Source: Dioscorea cayenensis subsp. rotundata
Lineage: Eukaryota > Streptophyta > Magnoliopsida > Dioscoreales > Dioscoreaceae
Assembly (NCBI RefSeq): GCF_009730915.1
Contig: NW_024086870.1
Location: forward strand, 62,001-126,000
DNA length: 64,000 nt
Direction: 5' to 3'
In this document: positions 12,218 to 25,485 of the stretch, piece by piece
Numbering within the stretch: position 1 is the stretch's first letter
How the letters are laid out: each line of letters begins with the position of its first letter
Translations under genes and position numbers: made by a program
The notes under the pieces: generated by a model
Told to the model about the DNA's origin: nothing
The model's input: the letters and a program-made list of their open reading frames with translations, nothing else
The model's database searches: none

Positions 12218-15200
12218 AATTGCTAACAATGTGGGATGAAGAAGATGATGATTGTAATGATGATGATGATGATGATGATTGCTATTCTTTTTCACAGGGA
12301 CGAGACCACGCCATTGATCCAGAGCTCTTCCTTCTTCCACGGTACAACAAGAAAATTTTCTCCAGTTCTAGTTTTATCAATGAATGTATTATATTTCCTT
12401 TATATAAATCCCCAGCTATTTTCCATACATGCACCTTAGTAAGAGGAGAGTTGTTGCTGCTACTAGTGCTACTACTACTACTGCTACTGCCACTACTACC
12501 TTATCTGTTTGTACATACAAACTGTTGCAATAACTTGGTTTTTGGTTATTTAATCTCACTTTTTTCTTTGCTGTTTTTCTCATCATACCAAAACAACAAA
12601 ACAAAGCATCTAGCTTAGCTAGCTCCAGACTTTGCCATTGGTATCAGTCACAGCATATATATTATGATCACTGATCTGGCTCTGGTTTGGTTCTGATTGC
12701 TTGCACGAGTAGTAGAAAGCCACGTACAGTGAAAACCCCTCAATTCCAGGCTATTGAAGTTATCCAGGTACACATTATTATAGCTTTCTTGAGCTACTCA
12801 CTAGTCAAAGGTTCCCCCATTCTCTTGTCATCTTTCTGCATATCTTATTCCTGTGCCACATGATCCTGCTTCCCATCTCTTTTAAATATATATATATATA
12901 TATAATATCTTTTGCCACAGATCTTAGCTTTATTTAAATATTGAGGTACAGATTACTCTATAACTTAATTTATTAGTTGATGGCACACTTTTATATATGG
13001 TTTATTTTTGGATCCAAAGTTAGATGAATCACAGAAATAAATTAGGTCAAGTGGGTAATTAAATTCAAGTACTAAAGTACTCTACTTTTTTTTAAGTGGT
13101 GCCACAAAAGAGACTTAAATGTGTATAGTTTATGGCTTAATTAGCAAGTCAATCAGTCAAAAGGAGTATAATTATGGTATAATTATGTCTTGATTAAGAA
13201 GGATAATGGAGTTGGTGATGTTGCAATGAGATGAAGGGTGGGTCACACACACACTAGACCATATATATATATAGTGAATGAAACATGGCCACTAGCAAGA
13301 GTTCTTTTCTTTTCTTTTTTTCTTTGTTTCTTTGTTTCTTCTCTAATGTTGTGGATATAAAGAGTGAGTGGGATAATAATGGGAATTCCAATGTAGCAAG
13401 ATGGCAACTCATTAGGGCATCATGGAAATGTTTCTTGTGTTCAAAAGGCTTCCCATTATTGGGTGTGGTTGGAGAGAAACCAAGTACATGTTATTATTCA
13501 TAATATTTCATTTGTTTTTTGGAAAATTAATTTTTGTATCTTCTTTAATAAATCTTTCAAAGATTTTGATATATGTACATATTATATAGAAGAATATTCT
13601 TTGTATAGGAAAAATTTTGAATTTGAATTTAATTTTTTTTAAAGTACATATATGTGCAGAAAGATCTTTTTATTTTATATGGTCTAAAAGATGGTTAGAG
13701 AGAAAAAAAAAAAATATGTAAAGAAAAAAACAGAGAATGGAATAGGAGAGGAAAAGGAAATGGGGGGATTGATGGAGATGGGATGGGTTTGTGGTTGGAA
13801 AAGAGGCATCCATGCATAGCTTTCATTGTGCTCGTGTGGGATGACACGTGGGCCTCACTAATTACGTGGGTTTAGGGTTTTGCCCCCTTCTCCCCACACC
13901 ACCTTCTTCAATTTGGACAACTCCATGTCACCCTCCTCCCCCTTATCCCCCCTCTCTCTCTCTCTTCTCATTCCTTATCTTTTTTCTCTCTTTCTTTCTT
14001 TTCCTTTTTCTTTTATAACAATAATATACATATATAATATGATTATTTTATACCTATATACATGCATATATACTATTCTTTATCAACCAATCATTTGTCT
14101 TTGATTCTCATGAACAGTCAATCTAGTAATAAATATATTAAGTTATATGCTTTACTTAGTATTTCATGCATCTTTCTCCATCTAGTTGTAATTTTGGTAA
14201 ATTTTGTGATCAATAATTGATGGAAGTTATTATGGATGATATGATATGCAGTTCCTACTAAATTTCTGATAGAGTGTGTGTGTATATATATGGCAGCAAT
14301 TCTTATTTCATAGAAAAAAAGAAAAAAATATATTTTTTTTCCTTTCTATTTTTGAGAATTTACATATATCCGAAAATGCATCAGGATGTATGCACTCCCA
14401 TAATTTATACTTTACATGTATATTTTTTTTATAAAATTTTAATTTTTCCATATATTCATTTTTTAGACACATAATTAAATGGGTTAATTGGTTTTAGTTA
14501 TATATAACAGTTGTGATTGATTCAATCATTGTGCAAATTTGATTGGACAGTTTAGATCAAATTGTTATGCATCTTTTTTTACTGTGCCATTTTATCAAAT
14601 GGTTTTAATTTATTATTTTTCATAAGTACAGTAACATAAATGAAAAATATGATTATAATCGTTGGTTGGATGAAAATCTAACAATTGAAACCAAAGGTCA
14701 TTAGTTGAAATCTACATTTGTGCGTGAATAACACACCCTTTTTATATATAATTTTGTATTTTTATAAAAGTATATCTGCAGTTTTTCTTTATAAACAACA
14801 AAAATCAAGTGGAAATGTTAACATCCTACCAAACATCTTAAATGCAATCACTCTCAAGTCTCAACAACAAATGATGCACGTCTCATTGCATGCCTTCTTT
14901 GAATTCATCTTTGTTTTTTCTATGAACATCATTTATTCCTTTTTTTGCATACATTAATAAAGTATTTTTTTTATAAAATTAAATCTTTAGAAGCAAATAA
15001 TATTCATGTATTATGCACAAGGATTTTTAATAAAACTACTATTTAATTAGAACATTTTCTTAAACTCTATCTAAATTTATTCTTTAGATTTCGCATCATT
15101 AATTTTTTTATGAAAAAAAAATGATTAAACATTCATTTTACATAATAAAAAAAAAGTTTCACAATTTGAAAATAAAACACCAACTTTTTCCACATAATTT

Positions 15201-16929
15201 CCATCTTCCACTTTGGAATTCAAGTTACTTTTGTATTAAAAGCTCTCCCTTTCTATCTTTTTCCATCTCTTTCAATATTCTTACAACAATGTGAATAATC
15301 AATAAACCAAACCAATGTTTATTAAAGTGAAATAATTAATAGATAAATAAATGAGTGCATGAATTAATGCAGATAGAAGAGAGGGACATGCATTAGAGTA
15401 CATGAAGCTCAGAAGAAGATGAAGAAATAAGCTTCAATATTATAAACTAAACTTAAAAATAAAAAAAATAAAAAACACTTGGTTAATTGTTTCTATTCTT
15501 CACATTAATTAAGTACATGTGTACGATTGCATGGTATACACGTGTGATACAGACACAAGGGTTGTTGTGCATGCACGTGCGACCATATATTATCACTACT
15601 TAATACTTATGAAGATGACACTGGACTAGTACATGCTATATATATTTATATTTAATTATATTAATTTTTTTATTAATCTATTAATGTATTATTGTTGGCT
15701 GATTAATGAAAGAAGGAAGAAGGTTCATTAGGGGTAGGAATCATGGCTATTAATTTTATTTTAAAGTTCACATGACATAGCTATTCTTATAATATTTTGA
15801 TAAAATAAATTGGATCCTTATAAAACTATATATATATATATATAGAAAGAAACAAAATTTTGAAAAAGAATGAGAAGTTGATGTCAAAGAAACAGTGCTA
15901 ATAAGAGGGAGAAAAAAAATAAAGAGAAAGATGAGAGGTTTTGTCTTTGATGTTGTGATTAATTAATTGAAAGAAAAGAACATGTGGAGATCCAGCAATG
16001 GAAATTAAGACTAGTCATGAACCTAAATGGGTCCACTGTCTTTGCATTCAAGACAAGATCTTTGTGGGTTGGACTCAGTTGGCTTGACAGACTAGCTAGT
16101 ATGTGTGTGTGTGTGTGTGTGTGTGGGTTCTATATATTGGAAATGGGACTCACTTTCATATATTTATATATTCATATATATAGATATATACATTTCATCA
16201 TATTATTAATTGTGAGTAATGATGCCTGGCTATTAATTGTTTGTTTTTCATCATTTTCTTGTCTTTTCTTTCTAGTTGTTAAGGTTTGATCATTATTATT
16301 ATTATTATTTTATATATGTATGCAATGCATGCAAAGTACTTTATTTATTAATTTATTAACTAATGTTACCATGAATAAGATTTGAAATGGCAAGTTGATA
16401 ATTAATTAAGTTAACAAAGAGAAAAAGTTGCATATGTTGTGAAGGTGCATGCACAAGAAATTAACAAAAAGGTTTGGTCTAATGCTTTGCTTTTCTTTGA
16501 ATCAAAGGACCAAAAGAATCATAAGCACTATATATATATAAACAAGCAAATAGAAAAAGAAAGATGAGTGCATTGAGTGGAGGGAATTAATATTAGAGGT
16601 TCATGGAAGTGCATGTGATTAACTTAGTTAATAAGATATATAAGTCTGTGTGGTTTGTATATATATATATATTCAAAGCATGAGAGACAAAGAAACATGG
16701 AGGAGACATGGAGGAGGCTTTTTATTTCTTTATTTTTCTCTTCTTTGTTTAGTTGGGAGACAAGGGAGCGCTCTTTCAGGCTCAACCTTCTTTCTCCAAC
16801 ATATGCTTCTTTTACTCTCACATATATATATATATATATATACATATACATATGCATATGCATAGAGATATTAGTTTCAAGCTTGGTTTTCAGACTATAA
16901 TAATGTGTATGTGTGTGTATTTTAAGTCA

Positions 16930-16980
<51 letters not shown>

Positions 16981-18780
16981 GAGAGAGGGAGAGATATGAT
17001 CATGTTCATAAGGTACTATTATGAGGTTCTAACTTCTATCAAGAGAGAAAGTGAGTGATTTCAAAGTATTGTTCATGACTATGCATAGATATCCATGCAT
17101 GCATGTGTGTGTGTGGTCATAAAAATAAATAAATAAAAAATAAAATAAACTTTGATTTATGAGTACAATAGATAGTTTTATTTGTTCAAAGAGAGAGGGA
17201 GTTTTCAAGGTTTGGCTTATGAGTATAAATATTCTCCTTTTGTTGTTATCAATGAAAGAAAGAGTGTGTGCTTGTGTGTTTGTGGTTTCATGCCTTTAGT
17301 TTATGAGTCCATATATCTATCTTTTCTGATTTTTAATATATATATATATATATATATTTGAGAGAGAGAGAGGACTTTTTTGGGTGAAGTGTGGATCAAG
17401 CTTTGGTTTATGAGCATGTAATTGTTTATTAAATAAGAGACATGAGAAAAGTTCAATTCTTAAAGAACACATTTGCTTATTTAAGATTACTAGTGAGAGA
17501 GATTCAAACAAGATAACACTGGCAAAAGCTAGCAAGATTCTATTATATATATATTATTTTTCTTGATGCTTGTTCCCTGTTTGCTCTCTATATATATATT
17601 TTTTTCCTTTTACTTTCTTGATGCTTAAATCTATTGATTAATTAAAAAATAATAATTAATTTCTTTTTGTCAAATATAATACAATCCTCATCATATTCAA
17701 ATTTTGAATTTTCAAAACCTTGCCATTTACTATTATTTTTAATGGTTTTTTTTTTTAATTGTGAAATCCTCAAGTGAAAACTCATAAAAAAAGAATATTT
17801 CTCACAAATAAATGGAAATGTGATCAATGTGATTATGTATAACATGAAAATAACAAGAATATAGAAAGGAACATGTCATGTGGTGTACCAACCATAAGAG
17901 AAAGAAAGAGAAATAAGTTAAGTAACAAAGAAAGAAAGAAAGAAAGATGTACATATTCATCCATTGAAATCCATCCATCCTATTCATCCATTCAATCCCT
18001 ATCCATTAATAAGAAGGTGCATGTTCTCATCTTTGCACTATTGTCCACTTCCAACAACCACCTTCACCCCACCACCACATGCCCTTAATTCTTTCACTAT
18101 TCCTCTCCTTCTCAAAAATCCAATTCAATTCAATTCAATTCAATTCAATTTATTTGATTTGAATTCAACATTAAATCACATCCCGAATACGTATACGATA
18201 ACATAAATTATATGTACCGAGTTGTTATTTCTGTTATATGCAAGTACAAAAAAGTCGGGGAGTTATTTTCGAGTTCTATACAAATACGAAAAAAAAAAAG
18301 AAATGTACAGAGTGGTATATCCAACCAACTTTGAATGTACATCAATTTAAAGAACAAGTTTTGAAACAACATCACATTGACCAACAACCACCGACACCAT
18401 GCATGCATGGCACCTTCACTTTCTTTCACCATTAATTGAGAACACGAGTGCTGTTAATTAATTATCATATACACTAGGTACAACAACTAAAAATGCTAGA
18501 TATGAAGCTCATTCTCATTCAATATATATAAATATATATATATATATATTGATTGAAGGATATGAAAATAATAATTGGAAAGATTTAATGGTAGTTAAGA
18601 AGTGATATGTCTTCTTCATTTATGGATATAAACAGGATGCTTACCAGAGTGATAGACTGTAACAAGCACATTGATGGTGTCATAGAGGTAGAGCTATTTA
18701 AAACTGATGAGATTCAACCACTGGCATGAATTGTGAATGAAGAAAGCAACCAAATTATGTACTGTAGCACATTGATGATT
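12218..18780. other. Gene-poor spacer rich in microsatellites
   Basis: After BRI1 come a (GAT)n run (12258-12281) and ACT/GCT triplets (12468-12500), probably in the 3' UTR. The remaining 6 kb is AT-rich with many simple repeats: (TA)n at 12887-12903, 13261-13274 and 15828-15843; (TG)n at 16102-16126 and 16933-16975 (the latter running into GA-rich sequence); (AT)n at 16822-16841 and 17337-17357; (GAAA)n at 17927-17946; a (CAATT)n run at 18120-18151; and (TA)n at 18525-18550. Several short open frames cross these repeats, but none has protein-like composition. I find no RNA gene or transposase here. Confidence 0.5.
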
Positions 18781-21700
18781 GCTGAATACCTGCAGAAATT
18801 TTGGATGATCAGTTTATGACTTTTCTTTCAGGAAATGATTGTGTGCAAGATTGCTTTGTGTGACATTTGATCAACCTGAGTTTTTCCGGGCCGGGGGCCG
18901 GGGGCCGGGCCCAACGTCTGCCTGCGTATCGGACAATTTCTGACATGGGTTGAGCCGGTTTATAATTCTGACAGTACAGAAACTTTTGATGAGTTGTTAT
19001 TGGCCTCATATTGGGAATGGCAGATGCATTAATCAAAATTTTCCTTTCGCTTTTTACCTTTTGAAGGAACCTGAAAAAACCCATCATTGAGATTCTTTGA
19101 GAACAGAATTGCAAGCCTTTGAGTTCTGCTGATAGGCCTACAATCAAACAAGAAATCAATCAATGTTGTTAGTTCTTATCATTTGATTGACAAAACAATA
19201 AAAGCAATGCAGATTCAAACATTTGCATGTTTTCAACTTTCAGTAAAATTTCAGAAAAACTAAAACAGAATTATAAGGAGTGTGTACTTATGAATTATTA
19301 GCATTTTAAGCATTCAAACACTCTATGATTATTCTAAGCAAATATGCACTGTAGCTCTAAGGCTTGAAGGGATAAGAAACAATTGATGCACCAAAGTCCA
19401 TGTTAATGGCAATGAGTGTATCACAATCTATCAAGATGACAAGACAGATGTGACTCAGAATGAGAGTGCAGAAATAACTCCTGTCATTCAATGGAATGCT
19501 CATCTAGGAAAAAGAACTGCTTGCATGACCACAGAAGCATTAGAAAGGCGGGAGACAGCGAATATTTCCGCATTTGTGACATTTGTCCAGCAGCCATTTA
19601 ATCCAACATCGATAGGTGAAGGAAGCTTCACTCTTGCTTCTTTTGCTTGTCCTTTAGGATCTCCCGTTGAATTGTCATCTCATTAGAAATGCAAACACAT
19701 GAGCTACAGTGGATGCATCAAAATCAAAACATGATTCTCATTTTTTCTTTTTAATGCTTATCCACATATTCCCTCATGCCAGTCCTCACAATCAAGCACT
19801 TTCAAAGTGTTGTTGGCCTGAATATTGAGCTTACTCTACATCCTCAGAAACCAGGATTTATCTCTCATTGTAAATCCAATTGATCTTCTCTTGTGTATAT
19901 ACCAATCATTGCAAATCAAAGCAATCTTAGAAAAAGGTTTGCTTATAAGCAGGCCTTCACCTTTCATGTGGTGATAGAGGAGGCAGACACTATGTTAAAA
20001 TTATGTAAAATGCCCTGTGAATGTTATTCACAAATGTGATTATGTAAAAATAATACACTCGATGTACAGCATTATGTTTCTCTTTCAAGAGAACAACCAT
20101 TCAATGGTGTAAACAAATCATGTCAAGATACTCCGCACCCGATGATGAGATTCAAAACTCTCCCTTAATACACTAACAGCCAAAATCTCCACAAAGTCAT
20201 TCACCATGAAAATTTTACCTCATAAAACCAACATATAGGTTTAAGAATTCTTCTCACACATGTACTGTAATAAGATGGCATTGTCTCACAGACATATGAG
20301 TGAAACTGAGAAAGCAGGTTAAGTAAGTGGAACAAGAGCAGCCAGGTGAGTTTAAAGATAAAGAACTAGGATTTGTTAGGAAAAGATGTACAAATATCAA
20401 ACTAAGAAAATAAATATTAAATAAACCTCAAGTATTAGTATTGCCATTTCATAATGGAAAATTTGCTTGTTGATACTGTCATTTGAAACTAGTGTTCATA
20501 CTTCATGATATTGATAAAGCATTTATCAGTCACATTGACACATTAATCTCCAAAAATTCATATAGCCGCCTAAAACAAGGATTAGTTAGGGAAACCATGT
20601 CCACAAAATCAGAGGATTATCTCCATTATCAAATCCTGTTATTGATAACACAGCAGTTCATATTGACATTTAAAGCATGATTCTCTCTGAAGGGTAATGC
20701 TTAGTTTTGCATAATATTCACTCAGAAATTCTATAAATTATCACCCTTTTGTAAAAATTTTGTAAAGTCACCAGCGGTTTTACTTGCATTAACTGTCATT
20801 TCTTACTTCAAAAGACATGAATGCAATTGTAGACCTACTACCAGAAGCACTAAAACAACTGTCTTCTATGAGTTGATATTGGCCAGAACAAACAAAAGAA
20901 AAAAAATGAAAAGGAGACTACTTGAAAAATAGATCTCTTGGAGACATTCAGCCTCCCTCTGAACAGCTTTGTCAGTTATTCTCCTCAAAGAACCTCACTA
21001 GGAGTTACAGCAAGCGCACTACCAGCTCTTGAGCTCTCTTAAATTCTGTGTTATACTCTGAAAAGGGCGAACTATAACAGACGGAAAGGGGGAGCCAATA
21101 ATGGCTCTAGTGGCAAATTTCATTACAAAAGTCACTCACATTCGAGAACAACTTTCTGAGGATTCATTCAATGACATTAGATCAGGAATTATAATTTCTT
21201 TATCTTACCAAAAACTCTGAGTCAATGCCAGACAAGAACTCTAAAACTATTAATGTTCAATATTGAAATCAAAGAATTATTATCCAAGATATTAAAGAGT
21301 TTTGGACTAAAAGAAGGTTAAAACATGTCCTTCAACTCTGCTTGCAGCATAGTTAATATAATCAATAAGCAATCCCTTGAATTGATGCCTTTAATTCAGA
21401 CAATACGCAGCCTAAAATAGTTTTTTAGTGATAGAATTTTGAGACATGCAGATCATTCTTAAAGTAACTTTACAATCTTCACAAGGTGTTAGTATTCAAG
21501 CCTCAAGTCTTTGATACACTCATTCTACTGTCATGACAAACAAGAACTAATAAAATTCCAAAAGCTGATTCATATAGAACAGCAAGAGAAAAATATATAT
21601 ATATTTTGCCACACAAACAAGAACTATATGAGCTTGGTACTTTGACCATAGCACAGAGAGTCAATGACTCACCTTAAAGTTACCGAAATCCCACAAAAAT

Positions 21701-22345
21701 TTAGGCATCACAGAAACATTAAGCAAAGGAATACTAAGAAATATTCTTACATATATTTAGCAAGTGAAACTCAAACAAAGACCACCCTGCACTCAGTAAA
21801 GCTTATGAAAAAAATCTCTAAGAGCTAGTGAACAGCTTCCAATAATGCTTTCCTACCTGGATTACTAATAAAATCAACAAAAAGATTCAATCTTTTGTTT
21901 AATAATCATCATAAATGTGCATAAAAATTAGAAAGCACAAATCTTTAAATAGATGGTACCTCCACTACCACAAAAAGGATAAACCCAAGGCCCATCTGTG
22001 CTCGTTTGATAGAAAAACAAATAGTATTCTCATCAATGACCATGATATTAATCAAAAGATCAAACCACTAAATGACAAAACAGAAACAATTTTCTTCTTA
22101 TTAATGATCATGGTAATGATGCATAAAAACAATAAACACAAACACAATATATTTAATATCCCACTTATTTGAAGGAATCAAACAATCGCCAAGTATAATC
22201 AAAGCGAATATGAAAAGCTTCGTGAGTGCTAACTCACAGAGATTAGCAACGCAGAGGTCGTGGATCGTAGCATCCGCCACTGCGGCGCCGATGAAGAAAG
22301 GGCGACAAGACTGCGACGACAAGAGCGCAAATGTCTCATTAGCAT
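18781..22345 (-). other. Tentative spliced minus-strand unit with a possible mitochondrial targeting exon
   Basis: A first exon at 22345-22238 encodes 36 residues, MLMRHLRSCRRSLVALSSSA and on. It is rich in Arg, Ser and Leu with no acidic residue, as in mitochondrial presequences, and ends at a strong GTGAGT donor. Further downstream on the minus strand several exon-like pieces can be seen. One near 21740-21680 reads IPLLNVSVMPKFLWDFGNFK before GTGAGT. One near 19680-19505 reads DPKGQAKEARVKLPSPIDVG and continues. One near 19141-19055 follows TTGATTGTAG and reads GLSAELKGLQFCSQRISMMG. I cannot join them in one consistent frame or recognise a family. The unit may be a divergent gene partner of the PPR gene, a long non-coding RNA, or chance. 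The limits given are approximate. Confidence 0.3.
18888..18909 (+). other. Potential G-quadruplex, GGGCC-type repeat
   Basis: Four G-runs of 3, 5, 5 and 3 bases are separated by CC in an otherwise AT-rich region. This satisfies the usual four-run G-quadruplex pattern with two-base loops. A GGGGGCC repeat in such surroundings is unusual. It overlaps the tentative minus-strand unit. Confidence 0.6.
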
Positions 22346-22725
22346 TAGAAGAAGAAGAACAAACGAGGGGTGTTTTGTAGAACAATATTAAGAGTGGTGT
22401 TTTTACAAAAAATTAAAAAATAAAAAATAATAATTATTATACAATTCAAATAACAATCTTTTGTATATTAATGAAAACCAAACAATTTCATCAATTTTTT
22501 TCATACAAAATCAGAATTGAATTTATACGCCCATTAAATATTAATATTAAAATTGATTTTCTTCACTCAGTTGAGAGTATATATATGTAAATATTAATAT
22601 TTTGTGGGGACTTGTATTTAATTATGTTTTTTCTTAGGGGTATATGTGCAAGCTTTTTATGGATATAATGTAAAACTCGTGCTCGAAGGCCATGGTGAAG
22701 AACACTATCAGAGATCAAATGCTGC

Positions 22726-24363
22726 ATGGGCTCTCGCCATGGATCCACGCTCAAACTCGCAAACCTCTTCTCCAACGCCTCCAAAAGAGAACCCTCGCCA
22801 TTGCTCGCCGTGTCTCTCACAAAGCGCATCACGGAGCTTGGTAGACATGGCCAAGTGGACAGAGCCCATCACCTGTTCGTCCAAATGCCGCAGAGAACCC
22901 AAGTCTCCTGGAATGCCATGCTCTCCATCCTCATTGACTCCGGACGGTTAGCTTCCGCACTTGAACTATTTGATGAAATGCCTAAGAAGAATTCAACTTC
23001 ATATACATCCATGATCACCGGCCTTTCGAGAGCCGGCTTCGTCTCGAGAGCATGGCAACTCTTTGATACCATCCCGCTATCTGTTCAGAATGTGTTCTCT
23101 TGGACATCCATGATTACTTGTTATGCTTACAATAGTGAGCCTTTGCAAGCCTTAATTTTTTTTGCAAGATGCTATGCGGAGTTTTTCGAGCTAAAGATTT
23201 TGCCCAATTCGCACACTTTTAGTGTTTTGCTCAAGTCATGTGTGTCTATCCAATCTCTGCATGCAGCAATGCAAGTCCAGACTTTGTCAGTAAAGGTTCT
23301 TGAGGAGGACTCTGAAAGTTCGACCTTTGTGCAGAACTCTCTGATCGATGTGCATGCCAAATTAGGCAATTTGGTTGATGCCGAAAAAGTGTTTGATAGG
23401 ATGAAATTCAAGGATCTTGGTTCCTGGAATACGATAATGGATGCATACACTCATCACTTGTTGGTCAACAAAGCTTTAAGTGTCTTTAACAGCATGACAT
23501 CGAAGGACACTCTTTCGTGGAACATTATAATGGCTGGGTTATCGAACAATCACCGCGCTGAAGAAGCTCTGAAGCTCTTCATCTGCTTATTAAGGTCGGA
23601 AGATGATTCAATGCCTAATGCATCAACATATACTATCATCCTAACTGCTACTACTACCATGACAATGCTGGAATTCGGAAAACAAGTTCATGCAAGCACT
23701 GTAAAAATTGGCTTGTATAATAGCAACGTCTTTGTATGCAACTCTTTGCTTAGTATGTATTCAAACTGCGGCATTGTAGAATTAACCGAACGAGTGTTCA
23801 AGGAGATGCATCACAAGGACATTGTCTCATGGAATTCAGTGATACAAGGACTGGGGCAGAATGGATGCAGCAAAAGAGCTTTGGAGATTGCTGAACAAGC
23901 ATTATCTGCTAACAAATTCAATCACAATACTTTTACTGCAATTCTGACGAGTTGCAGCCATGGAGGGTTGGTTGATGAGGGATTGAAATACTTCAACTCA
24001 ATGAGTGAAATCTATGGAATTGAACAGGGATTGGATCAATATGTTTGTATGGTTGACATGCTTGGGAGAGCTGGAAAGGTGGAAATAGCACTGGAAATGC
24101 TCTGTAAAATGCCTTTCAGAGCAAACAGTGTTGCATGGGAAACACTTCTGAGTGCTTGTGTGATTCATGGTAATGTGAATGTTGGAAGAATTGCAGCAAA
24201 AGAACTTGAAATTTTGAAACCTGGTAATGCTAGAAGTTATTATGCATTGGCAAGTGTTTATCAGAAAGCAGGCAAAGCAGAGGAATCAAAGAGAGTTCTT
24301 GATTTGATTTGGAACAAGGAGTTGAGGAAAAACTCTGGTTTTTCTTGGGTTGTTGAGGCATGA
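22726..24363 (+). CDS. PLS-type pentatricopeptide repeat protein, 545 aa, intronless
   Basis: This is a PPR protein, presumably organellar, where such proteins bind single-stranded RNA and direct editing, splicing or stability. Repeats begin near residue 30 and continue to about residue 450, with typical signatures: VSWNAMLSILIDSGRLASAL, TSYTSMITGLSRAGF, GSWNTIMDAYTHH, LSWNIIMAGLSNN, VFVCNSLLSMYSNCG and IVSWNSVIQGLGQNG. The variable spacing indicates P, L and S motifs. The end (PFRANSVAWETLLSACVIHG to KNSGFSWVVEA) is an E/E+-like domain. The protein stops there with no DYW deaminase domain. The ATG at 22726 is the first in frame. A clear targeting peptide is not obvious at this start. The gene is complete, with no frameshift seen. 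The RNA target cannot be read from the sequence. Confidence 0.9.
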   Translation: MGSRHGSTLKLANLFSNASKREPSPLLAVSLTKRITELGRHGQVDRAHHLFVQMPQRTQVSWNAMLSILIDSGRLASALELFDEMPKKNSTSYTSMITGLSRAGFVSRAWQLFDTIPLSVQNVFSWTSMITCYAYNSEPLQALIFFARCYAEFFELKILPNSHTFSVLLKSCVSIQSLHAAMQVQTLSVKVLEEDSESSTFVQNSLIDVHAKLGNLVDAEKVFDRMKFKDLGSWNTIMDAYTHHLLVNKALSVFNSMTSKDTLSWNIIMAGLSNNHRAEEALKLFICLLRSEDDSMPNASTYTIILTATTTMTMLEFGKQVHASTVKIGLYNSNVFVCNSLLSMYSNCGIVELTERVFKEMHHKDIVSWNSVIQGLGQNGCSKRALEIAEQALSANKFNHNTFTAILTSCSHGGLVDEGLKYFNSMSEIYGIEQGLDQYVCMVDMLGRAGKVEIALEMLCKMPFRANSVAWETLLSACVIHGNVNVGRIAAKELEILKPGNARSYYALASVYQKAGKAEESKRVLDLIWNKELRKNSGFSWVVEA

Positions 24364-25032
24364 GAATTATGATCACTTGTGCTTGAGTTTTGTGATTTAT
24401 TATTATAACTTTTGTTGTAATTTGGTTATACTTATTAGAAATTCATTGCCATTTATGGCAGAAACCCACTGTGTGTGTATGTGTTTTTTTTAATAGTTTA
24501 CACTCTTGCGTTAAGGAAGATGTTTTTTTTAATAGAATCTGTCATTTATATTAATTTTAAAAAATTTTATGATTTTACTTCATGCAGCAAAGAACTATTC
24601 AAAGTTCAAACTATAACTTTAATATACTTTACCATAAAAAAAAATTTCTAAAAGCTTGTTTAATGAACAAGATATGAACGTATAGGACTTAAGGACTGAA
24701 TATAAGTATGAAAAACTCATTCCCTAAAAAGACTGAATATAAGTATGAAAAACTCATTCCCTATGTTGGGTTATTATAAAAAATAATTTTATAGATTAAC
24801 ATACAATTTATATCATATCCTAACATTATTTGATTCGCTTCAAAAGTAAAATATGATAACAAAAACTATTTAATAGCTTATATAGTACGTAAAATACATA
24901 TATTTGTTAATTTTTAAAAATTTTAAAATAAAAAAATTTAATATTACATTTCTCTCCTATGTCAAATTCAGATGTGACTTACCCACATTCTAAAAAAAAT
25001 AACAAAATAAAATTAAGAAAAAAACATAAATA

Positions 25033-25072
<40 letters not shown>

Positions 25073-25438
25073 TGCAACGTTCGTATCAACCGTTCGATTT
25101 TAATCGAACGGTTCAGCACTACCATGTGAACAGTATCTCTGTACATTATTTTTATAAGCACAGTGAAAAGTGGGATGTATAGTATTTTAATCTAAACCAT
25201 CCAATCAATCTCAGCACAGTAACTAAAACAATCTCAACCGTCCAATACCGTTTCTACAAACCCAAAAACCAAAAACTAAACCCAAACTAAACTAATCAAC
25301 CCACCCCTAAACCATAATTTCGTCTCACTCCTGCGGACGAACATCCCATGGATTCTGTTGAGCTTTCATGGAATATGTCAAAGTTAGGTGAAGAAATGTG
25401 AAAACTTATAATCCTTTAAATAGCGTAAAATTTACGCA

Positions 25439-25485
<47 letters not shown>

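Noticed and set aside
12236-12620. Open frames after the BRI1 stop codon
   Set aside because: They run through GAT and ACT triplet repeats in the probable 3' UTR.
13285-13503. Short frame with a hydrophobic N-terminus resembling a signal peptide (72 codons)
   Set aside because: The hydrophobic part is a T-rich tract giving Phe and Leu; no conserved Cys pattern or family is visible. A small secreted peptide cannot be excluded, but it is not supported.
16620-17060. Overlapping open frames with Tyr/Ile or Val/Cys runs
   Set aside because: They arise from TA and GT microsatellites; no start context, homology or splice logic supports them.
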